Positions 15,001 through 20,339 of a stretch of 20,339 nt of DNA are shown piece by piece. The notes beneath the pieces are model-generated. The model was not told the DNA's origin. It ran no database searches and worked only from the letters and a program-made list of their open reading frames with translations. Numbering within the stretch: the first letter of the stretch is position 1; each line of letters begins with the position of its first letter. The stretch spans positions 1 through 20,339 of the forward strand of contig CADCVT010000264.1 of the NCBI GenBank assembly GCA_902806215.1, given 5' to 3'. Source of the DNA: an uncultured Solirubrobacteraceae bacterium. Its GTDB lineage: Bacteria; Actinomycetota; Thermoleophilia; Solirubrobacterales; Solirubrobacteraceae. Both the position numbers and the translations under genes were made by a program.

Positions 15001-17883
15001 GCGGTCTACACCGGTGACGCCGTCGGATCGCTCACGCGCGTCACGAGCGCCGACTACGACGCCCTGAGCTTCACGGCGACCGCCGGGACGACGTACCGGA
15101 TCGCCGTCGACTCGTACAGCTCCGGGACGGGGCCGATCGACGTCAAGCTCGAGCTGACGCCGCCGCCGCCCAACGACGCGTTCGCGGACGCCGAGCTGCT
15201 CACCGGCCCGGCGCCGGTCGCCACCGGCGACACGGCCATCGCCACGCGCGAGGTCGGTGAGCCGTCGCACATGAGCAGCAAGCGGTCGATCTGGTACCGC
15301 TGGACGGCGACGTCCACGGGGCGCCTGAAGGTCGACCTCGGCACGAGCGCCTACGGCACGGTCGGCGCCGTGTACAGCGGCGAGACGCTCGCCACGCTCG
15401 TCAAGCTCGGCGAGGGCTCGCACCACGACGCGGTGTACGCCCCGGTGCGCGCGGGCGAGACCTACCGGATCGCCGTCGCATCGTGGGCGACGGAGCCCAC
15501 GGGCCCGACCCGCATCGCGCTGACCCACGAGCCGGCGCCGCTCAACGACGACTTCGCCTCGCCCGCCACGCTGAGCGGGACGACGGCCGAGGCCACGGGC
15601 AGCACCACGACCGCCACGGCCGAGCCCGGCGAGCCTGAGCACCGAGGCCAGTCGGTCTGGTACGAGTGGACCGCCCCGGCCACGGGCCAGGCGACCATCG
15701 ACATGACCGGCTCCGTCTGGAACCGGCGGGTGACCGTGTACACCGGTGACGCGCTCACCGGCCTGACGCGTGTCGGTGACGGCTACACGAGCGCGGTGTT
15801 CGCCGTGCGCACCGGCAAGACGTATCGCGTGGCCGTCGACCGCGACTCGATGTCGTCGATGGGCGGCACGGTGAAGATGAAGCTCGCGCTCACGCCGGCC
15901 CCGCCCAACGACGACTTCGGTGACGCGATCGAGCTCACGGGCGAGCAGGCCGCCGTCACCGCGTCGACCCGTCTGGCGACGACCGAGAGCGTTGAGCCTC
16001 CGATCACGAGCTGGGCCGCGGGCGGGAGCAGCATCTGGTACCGCTGGACGGCGCCCGCGAGCGGCCGCGCGACGATCGACCTCGCGGGTTCGGAGTACGG
16101 CTGGATGGCCTCGGTGTCCACGGGCGACGGCCTCGCCTCGCTGACGCGGGTGGCGCAGAGCGCCAACGTGCCCCTGTCGGTCCCGGTCACGGCGGGGCGG
16201 ACGTACCGCATCGCCGTCGGCTCGTACTACTCCTACGGCGGATCCGTGAAGCTCGCCCTCGCGCTCCACAGGCCACCCGCCAACGACGACTTCGCCGACG
16301 CCGAGGTGCTCGAGGGACCGGACGACACGGCGACCGGCGACACGACGAACGCCACGCGGCAGGACGGCGAGCCGCGGTCGCATCACGACAGCTCCGGCGG
16401 CCCCTCGGTCTGGTACCGCTGGACGGCGCCGCGCGACGGCCGCGCGCTGCTCGACCTCACCGGCAGCACGTTGACGTGGGCCGCCGGCGTCTACACCGGC
16501 GACGGGCTCGGCTCGCTCGTCCGGGTGACCGGCGGCGACGCGCCGATCCAGATCCGGGCGCGCGCCGGCGTGACCTACCTCATCGCGATCGACTCGGCGG
16601 CCGGCGCGGGCGCGCCGCTGAAGCTCCGTCTGTCGATGATCGACGCTCCCGCCAACGACGACTTCGCGGACGCGACGGTGCTCAGGGGCCCCTTCGCCGA
16701 GGCAGCGGTGACGACGCTCTTCGCGACGACGGAGGGGAACGAGCCGTTCCACGGACCGACCGGCTCGCGGACCTCGGTCTGGTACCGCTGGCGCGCGCCT
16801 GCCTACGGCATGGTCACCGTCGAGGTCTCCGAGGCCGACTTCGCGCCCGCCGTCTCGGCGTACCGCGGAGACGCCCTCGACGCGCCGCTCGACGGCCAGG
16901 GCCGGGGCGTCGACGGCGAGCTGACGTTCCAGGCGTTCGCGGGCGTCGTCTACCGCATCGCCGTCGACAGCGTGGACGGCCGGACCGGAGCGGCCCGCCT
17001 GGCGCTCCGGATGCCGCGCGCTCCGCACGACGACATCGCGGACGCGCGCGAACTGTCCGGGACCTGGGTGGAAGCGAACGAGACCAACGCCGGCGCGACC
17101 GCCGAGGACGGCGAGCCCGCGCGAGCCGGGCGCCCGGCACGGTCGTCGGTCTGGTTCCGCTGGACGGCTCCGGTCGACGGGACACTCGACGCGCAGGGCT
17201 TCGCAACCGCCTCCGACTCGGTCCTCGGGATCTACACGGGCGGGAGCGTCCCGGACCTGAAGGAGGTCGCCGCGTACGGCGACGGCGGTGCGGTGAGCTT
17301 CATCAGAACGCCGGTGACCGCCGGCACGACGTACCTGATCGCCCTCGACTCGTCCGGTGACGACGATGGCCCGAGCCAGGGCCCCGTCGACCTCCGCCTC
17401 AACCTGGTGCCCGCCCCGCCGCCGGCAACGGAGCCGAAGGTCGTCACGACAACGCCGAGCGGCGACCCGAGGCCCGCGTCGCGGGCCATGCCCGCCCCGG
17501 TCGCTCCGTCCGCGCCGAAGCCGACGACGACGACCCCTGCGGCGCCGAAGCCCGCGCCCGCGCCCGCCGCCGCGCTGAAGGTGACGCTCGACGCCGGTCC
17601 TCAGTGGCTGCCCGACGTCCTCGCGCGCGGCGTCCGAGCCGACGCGACGTGCTCGCGCGCCTGCACGCTCGAGGCCACGGTCACCGTCGCCGGCGGCCAG
17701 GCCCGGGGCGCCTCCCGCATGGCGGCGACCGCGGTCCGCGCGGGCCGCGACTTCACCGTCCGGCTGAACGCCGCCGCCAAGAAGCGGCTGCGGACCCGTT
17801 CCGCGACGCTCGTCGTCACCGTCGTCGCGCGCAGCGGCGGCGAGACCGCCACGGCGACGCGACGCGTCACCCTTCGGCGCTGA
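12013..17883 (+). CDS. Giant secreted protein of 14 tandem beta-rich domains
   Basis: The 1956-residue product has a clear Sec signal peptide: Arg at 3 and 6, a long Leu/Val core and a likely cleavage after ASA (residue 26). Fourteen tandem domains of 121-132 residues follow from P29 to about 1801. Each begins N-D-(D)-F-A-x-A, continues with A-T-G, a GEP turn, the hallmark S-V-W-Y-R-W-T-A-P, a T-A-G-S-type strand, V-Y-T-G, L-T-R-V and T-Y-R-I-A-V-D. The pattern suggests a beta-sandwich resembling pre-peptidase C-terminal (PPC-like) domains. A Pro/Thr/Ala-rich linker (about 1802-1854) leads to a small C-terminal domain (1855-1956) with C1880-x3-C1884, rich in Arg and Ala. No catalytic domain, LPxTG or C-terminal membrane helix is visible. 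Likely an extracellular or surface adhesin or binding scaffold; function unknown. Confidence 0.9.
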   Translation: MPRTARLLPLLILLLVVLTTASPASAAAPLNDAFAAAELLEGASDTATGTTVESTKEPGEPNHAGYSSSRSVWYRWVAPGEGVTTVSIEGSEYATTAAVYTGLTVDGLTQAASADGYSGSRRLRFTVVPGRTYFIAVGSRYSTGGAVAIALTHGPRAPNDDLAQATVLTGSSATATGSNVGATREPGEPSHGYGAGRSVWWTWTAPADGGVLVDTTASGIATMLAAYTGATVSGLVRVPTSSSSYDQRGRLTFRAVAGVTYRIVVDGDAYGTAEGPVSLALTLSDPPANDAFASATDLGSERTASVSGSTHGSGLEEGEPAHVGPRGSVWYSWTAPSDGSLSIVANRTAPPAVVAYTGSRVSELTRLVAQTDSARYGRTRVRVEEGVTYRIAVAEGPDSEGATAFALTLTLVDRPANDDFADAETLEGSSDSATGTTVAATREVGEPSHSWASGNSAWFAWTAPSDGALKLDTAGSGFATVLAVYTGDALPGLVRLDSRVSYGTPRARMTLRVVAGTSYRIAVDGYYGAHGAVQLSLALGPLPPNDDFASATELASEDDVLATGTNDGASVEIGEPSVSVATNARQTVWYRWTATKRGSLTIRAEGAPAPSLAAFTGTQVAGLTRVSNQAQDYSGGLEQIRVRVEAGVEYRIMVSSRSGETGTFNLSLEVIPRPLNDDFADAQLLTGLSADAAGTNLGATQEPGEPIHEENYRDPSVWFTWTAPATVGVTLDTAGSTFDTVVAVYTGDSVGALTRVPSTPARNTTRVKRRFRAVAGVTYRIAVDGAGARQGAYVLALRTTAPPANDHFAAAQVLAGTAPEATGDTIAATGEGLEPSEHGGTAGASVWYRWTAPSDGDLTVSLPVNDFAGVLGVYTGTELGALTKLPKASWDTAGYRVTSGQTYAIAVHGGTTALRGEFSLRLQFTPPPPNDLFADAQQIAAGVPAERVSNARASRETGEPTHCCGSGARSVWYAWTAPTGGRATVDLAGTSFDWVSAVYTGDAVGSLTRVTSADYDALSFTATAGTTYRIAVDSYSSGTGPIDVKLELTPPPPNDAFADAELLTGPAPVATGDTAIATREVGEPSHMSSKRSIWYRWTATSTGRLKVDLGTSAYGTVGAVYSGETLATLVKLGEGSHHDAVYAPVRAGETYRIAVASWATEPTGPTRIALTHEPAPLNDDFASPATLSGTTAEATGSTTTATAEPGEPEHRGQSVWYEWTAPATGQATIDMTGSVWNRRVTVYTGDALTGLTRVGDGYTSAVFAVRTGKTYRVAVDRDSMSSMGGTVKMKLALTPAPPNDDFGDAIELTGEQAAVTASTRLATTESVEPPITSWAAGGSSIWYRWTAPASGRATIDLAGSEYGWMASVSTGDGLASLTRVAQSANVPLSVPVTAGRTYRIAVGSYYSYGGSVKLALALHRPPANDDFADAEVLEGPDDTATGDTTNATRQDGEPRSHHDSSGGPSVWYRWTAPRDGRALLDLTGSTLTWAAGVYTGDGLGSLVRVTGGDAPIQIRARAGVTYLIAIDSAAGAGAPLKLRLSMIDAPANDDFADATVLRGPFAEAAVTTLFATTEGNEPFHGPTGSRTSVWYRWRAPAYGMVTVEVSEADFAPAVSAYRGDALDAPLDGQGRGVDGELTFQAFAGVVYRIAVDSVDGRTGAARLALRMPRAPHDDIADARELSGTWVEANETNAGATAEDGEPARAGRPARSSVWFRWTAPVDGTLDAQGFATASDSVLGIYTGGSVPDLKEVAAYGDGGAVSFIRTPVTAGTTYLIALDSSGDDDGPSQGPVDLRLNLVPAPPPATEPKVVTTTPSGDPRPASRAMPAPVAPSAPKPTTTTPAAPKPAPAPAAALKVTLDAGPQWLPDVLARGVRADATCSRACTLEATVTVAGGQARGASRMAATAVRAGRDFTVRLNAAAKKRLRTRSATLVVTVVARSGGETATATRRVTLRR
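12097..17415 (+). repeat. 14-unit tandem protein-domain repeat array
   Basis: Units begin near 12097, 12481, 12868, 13252, 13639, 14032, 14416, 14794, 15166, 15538, 15901, 16273, 16645 and 17020; the last ends near 17415. The steps are 384, 387, 384, 387, 393, 384, 378, 372, 372, 363, 372, 372 and 375 bases. The units are diverged in DNA, so this is an old array; the longest shared DNA is around the SVWYRWTAP codons. No frameshift or stop interrupts it. Confidence 0.9.
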
Positions 17884-19030
17884 CGACCGTCCCGCTGACC
17901 TCGCCCATCGAGACGAGGCCGTGCCCGCCGCGCAGGACGACGGTGTCGCCGTCCTCGAGGAACGTCCGCTCGCCGCGCGTGGTCTCGATCGTGTCGCGCC
18001 CGCCCCAGCTCAGCTCGAGCAGGCTGCCGAGGCTGCCGCGGTCGGGCCCGGAGATCGTGCCCGACGCGAACAGGTCGCCCGCGCGGACGGTGGCGCCGTT
18101 GACGGTCATGTGGGCGAGCATCTGCGCGGCGTTCCAGTACAGGTGGCTCGCGTTCGTGCGGCTGACGACGGTGTCGTTGAGGATCACCTCGAGCGGCAGG
18201 TCGAGCGCCGACGGGGCGTCGACGCGCAGGTAGTCGAGCGGTGCCGGGTCCTGCTCGGGCCCGTCGACGAGGTAGGGCTCGAGCGCGTCGAAGGGGACGA
18301 TCCACGGCGAGATCGACGTCGCGAACGACTTGCCCAGGAACGGCCCGAGCGGGACGTACTCCCAGCGCTGGATCGCGCGGGCGCTCCAGTCGTTGACGAG
18401 CACACAGCCGAAGAGGTGCTCGCGCGCGTCGTTCGCGTCGATCGGCGTTCCCAGCGCGGGGCCGTCGCCGCAGACGAAGCCGAGCTCGAGCTCGATGTCG
18501 AGCCGCGGCTCCGGGCCGAACGTGGGGGCGCCGCCGGGCTCGGCCGGCGGGCGCTGACCCATCGGCCGGCGGATCGGCGTGCCGCTGACGACGACCGTCC
18601 CGGCGCGGCCGTGGTAGCCGACGGGCAGGTGCTTCCAGTTGGGCAGCAGCGGCTCGGCGTCGGGGCGGAACATGCGGCCGACGTTCGAGGCGTGCTCGAT
18701 CGACGCGTAGAAGTCGACGTAGTCGCCGACCTCGATCGGCAGGAGGGACTCGACGTGGCCGACCGCCGTCGCGTGCTCGGCGTGCAGGCCCTCCTCGATG
18801 AAGCGCACGAGCTCTTCGCGCACCTCGGTCCACGCCCCGCGACCGAGGGCGATGAACGCGTTGAGCGACGGCTGGGCGAACGTGCCGTCAGGCACCGACT
18901 GCAGACCGAGCGCGTCGAGGTCGATGGCGTAGTCGCCGACGCGGACCGCGGCGCGGGGGCTCCCGTCGCCGAAGCGCACGATCCCGTACGGGAGGTTCTC
19001 GACGCCGTAGCCGGGCTCAGGCACGGGCAC
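17867..19030 (-). CDS. fahA: Fumarylacetoacetase
   Basis: This enzyme hydrolyses 4-fumarylacetoacetate to fumarate and acetoacetate, the last step of tyrosine/homogentisate breakdown. The 387-residue protein has both domains: the small N-terminal barrel (LPYGIVRFGDG, VGDYAIDLDAL) and the catalytic domain with DFYASIEHASN (D106, Y108, H113), ELELGFVCG (two metal-binding Glu), LVNDWSARAIQRWEYVPLGPFLGKSF (written in parts: NDWSAR, WEYVPLGP, LGKSF) and GTISGP. These match the mammalian metal ligands and substrate residues closely. At the place of the mammalian catalytic Glu364 (DGDEV) it reads DGD-T363-V. Two GTG starts are possible, 19030 and 19024; both overlap the upstream gene's end. Its 3' end overlaps the convergent secreted-protein gene by 17 bases. 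Confidence 0.92.
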   Translation of the reverse strand: MPVPEPGYGVENLPYGIVRFGDGSPRAAVRVGDYAIDLDALGLQSVPDGTFAQPSLNAFIALGRGAWTEVREELVRFIEEGLHAEHATAVGHVESLLPIEVGDYVDFYASIEHASNVGRMFRPDAEPLLPNWKHLPVGYHGRAGTVVVSGTPIRRPMGQRPPAEPGGAPTFGPEPRLDIELELGFVCGDGPALGTPIDANDAREHLFGCVLVNDWSARAIQRWEYVPLGPFLGKSFATSISPWIVPFDALEPYLVDGPEQDPAPLDYLRVDAPSALDLPLEVILNDTVVSRTNASHLYWNAAQMLAHMTVNGATVRAGDLFASGTISGPDRGSLGSLLELSWGGRDTIETTRGERTFLEDGDTVVLRGGHGLVSMGEVSGTVVSAEG

Positions 19031-19847
19031 CCGCCGCGGCCGGGAGGATCCCGTGCTCGATCAGGTCGTCGACCGGCTCGGAGAAGCTGCAGCTCCCCTG
19101 CCCGGTGAAGCGCGCGCGAGCCTCGGCGGCGTCGCCGGCGTTGGCGCCCCAGCCGATCGTGCTGTCGGTGAGCGTGAACGCGCTCGGGTCGGTCCCGGCG
19201 ATGATCGCGTCGGCGTCGGCGCCGGGAAGCGCGGCGGCCGCGAGCAGGTTGACGAACCCGTGCTGGAGCACGCCGATCGCCTCGTCGCGCGTGCGGAACG
19301 GATGGTGCAGGCCGGCGGTGGCCTTGAAGCGCAGCCCCAGCCGGGCGCACTGCGTGACGAACGCGGCGACGGACGCGTCGGAGGGGAACGCGTCGGCGGT
19401 CACGCCGCCGCAGCGGATCTTCGCGCCGGCGCGGCCGTCGGCGGCGAGGTCCTCGAGCGCGGTGGTCATCGCGCGGGTGTCGGCGACGGGGACCTCGACG
19501 AACACGTCGATCCCCTCGGGCGCCTCGTCGAGCACGGTCGCGACCGGCTCGCCCGGGAGCTTCAGCTCGATCGCGTCGATCGTCCCCGGGCCGTCGTAGG
19601 CGGCCACCGCCGCGAAGGCCGCGCGCCAGTCCGCCGCGTCCACGACCGCGCCGAGGCGCCAGTCGGGATCGGGGCCGGCGGCCACGAGCTCGTCGAGCCG
19701 GGAGACCGGGCACAGCAGGCGGCCGAGCAGCCACGCGTGCTCGCCGGCCCGCGCCGCGCGGTGGTCGGCGACGGCGGCCACCATCGCCTTGCGCGCCGGA
19801 GGGAACAGCCCGGCGTCGTCGATCAGCCGCTCCAGCAGGACGAGCAC
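19017..19847 (-). CDS. Uncharacterised protein coupled to fumarylacetoacetase, alpha/beta-barrel-like
   Basis: I cannot assign a function to this 276-residue soluble protein. Alternating strand and helix segments suggest an alpha/beta (perhaps TIM) barrel. Conserved-looking motifs are LIDDAGLFPPA near the N-terminus, DAIELKLPGE, VFVEVP, AKIRCGGVTADAFPS (K143, R145) and FKATAGLHHPFR (K175, H181, H182). The latter two resemble strand-end active-site motifs. No signal peptide or membrane segment is present. The GTG start at 19847 lies 10 bases after the upstream oxidoreductase stop, and its stop overlaps the fumarylacetoacetase start, so the three genes are probably one transcript. A role beside aromatic-acid catabolism is an inference from position only. 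Confidence 0.82.
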   Translation of the reverse strand: MLVLLERLIDDAGLFPPARKAMVAAVADHRAARAGEHAWLLGRLLCPVSRLDELVAAGPDPDWRLGAVVDAADWRAAFAAVAAYDGPGTIDAIELKLPGEPVATVLDEAPEGIDVFVEVPVADTRAMTTALEDLAADGRAGAKIRCGGVTADAFPSDASVAAFVTQCARLGLRFKATAGLHHPFRTRDEAIGVLQHGFVNLLAAAALPGADADAIIAGTDPSAFTLTDSTIGWGANAGDAAEARARFTGQGSCSFSEPVDDLIEHGILPAAAGARA

Positions 19848-19857
19848 AGCGGGGAAG

Positions 19858-20339
19858 CTACCCGCTCGGCACCTGATCGAGGCTCGCGAGGTACGGGGCG
19901 AGGTGCGCGGCGGCGACCTTCGTCGGCGGCCAGAACGTCGCGGTGTCGGACGCGGACGACTCGGGCGACTGGCGCAGGAACGTCGAGCCGGTGCCGGTCA
20001 GCAGCTCGGCCCGGAGCACGGGGCGGAACGGGACGGGCCTGACCGGGGCGCCCGCCGACGCGGCGATGGCGTGCGCGGCGGCCGCGGGCTGCTGCGCGGC
20101 GACGCCGCCCTGCTTGATCGGCTGCGTCGTGCCGTCGCCGGCGCCGTAGACGCCGGGCGCGTCGGGGACCGCGCCGAGCTCGTCGACGGCGAGGAAGCCG
20201 TGCTCGTCCGCCGGGAGGCCCGCCACGCGGGGGCCGTTGAGCCGCGGCAGCGCGACGATGCGCCGTGCCCGGACCTCGATGGCCCCGGTTGCAGCGCGCA
20301 CGACGCCGTCCTCGACCGACTGCACCTCGCAGTCGGTGC
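19858..20339 (-). CDS. FAD/NAD(P)-dependent oxidoreductase, C-terminal part (truncated by window edge)
   Basis: The frame is open from the right edge and ends with TAG at 19860-19858, leaving about 160 C-terminal residues. The key segment is PGVYGAGDGTTQPIKQGGVAAQQ, the second FAD-binding motif (GxGD) of pyridine-nucleotide disulfide oxidoreductases and NADH dehydrogenase-like proteins, followed by an AAAAHAIAA helix. Upstream, VRARRIVALPRLNGPRVAGLP is the usual strand before it. The N-terminal FAD and NAD(P) Rossmann motifs lie beyond the window. The TFLRQSPESSASDTATFWPP stretch near the C-terminus is less familiar. It is the first visible gene of the operon containing fumarylacetoacetase. 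Electron acceptor and substrate are unknown; sulfide:quinone reductase-like or type II NADH dehydrogenase-like roles are both possible. Confidence 0.8.
   Translation of the reverse strand, partial: TDCEVQSVEDGVVRAATGAIEVRARRIVALPRLNGPRVAGLPADEHGFLAVDELGAVPDAPGVYGAGDGTTQPIKQGGVAAQQPAAAAHAIAASAGAPVRPVPFRPVLRAELLTGTGSTFLRQSPESSASDTATFWPPTKVAAAHLAPYLASLDQVPSG

Noticed and set aside
12609..15017. 802-residue plus-strand frame overlapping the repeat gene
   Set aside because: It is in another frame of the clearly coding repeat array and is Arg/Gly-rich without domains.
13378..17028. 1216-residue antisense open frame within the repeat gene
   Set aside because: It has Arg/Gly/Val low complexity and no motifs. 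It reflects third-position GC bias of the repeated sense gene.
12097..17415. CRISPR-like or other DNA repeat array
   Set aside because: The periodicity (about 363-393 bases) is that of protein domains in one open frame, with diverged DNA and no spacers.

Overview
The window is very GC-rich, densely packed, and uses GTG starts and four-base stop/start overlaps freely. This fits a high-GC actinobacterium. The large secreted protein, with tandem domains starting P-P-N-D-D-F-A and a small basic C-terminal domain holding a close Cys pair, is a style I associate with Thermoleophilia (Solirubrobacter, Conexibacter, Patulibacter). That placement is an inference; no rRNA or other marker gene is present.

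Layout. (1) Positions 1-1109, minus strand: the N-terminal part of a DEAD/DEAH-type superfamily II helicase, cut by the window edge, with a long acidic insert. (2) Positions 1110-1280: a divergent intergenic region with two adjacent hairpins. (3) Positions 1281-5348, plus strand: six tightly packed genes, four of whose five junctions overlap: a TlpA-like membrane thioredoxin, a GalT-family nucleotidyltransferase lacking most of the usual metal ligands, an AEC-family permease, D-aminoacyl-tRNA deacylase (dtd), a protein of unknown function and a nitroreductase. (4) Positions 5485-11453, plus strand: a complete Dpp/Opp-type peptide ABC importer (lipoprotein binding protein, two permeases, two ATPases), with a 13-bp hairpin between the binding-protein gene and the first permease. 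(5) Positions 11458-11793, minus strand: a compact NYN/PIN-like nuclease, convergent with the importer. (6) Positions 12013-17883, plus strand: a 1956-residue secreted protein built from 14 tandem beta-rich domains. (7) Positions 17867-20339, minus strand: a probable operon of an FAD/NAD(P) oxidoreductase (cut by the right edge), an uncharacterised protein and fumarylacetoacetase.

How the genes work together. The importer genes clearly form one machine: the lipoprotein captures the substrate outside, the two permeases form the channel, and the two ATPases drive uptake. The last operon ends in the final enzyme of tyrosine/homogentisate catabolism, so its unknown middle gene may serve aromatic-acid breakdown or a related route. 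The 1281-5348 operon has no single obvious theme beyond redox and housekeeping.

No tRNA, rRNA, CRISPR array, insertion sequence or phage gene was seen. The most unusual items are the 14-domain secreted protein, the altered GalT, the helicase insert and the unknown gene beside fumarylacetoacetase.
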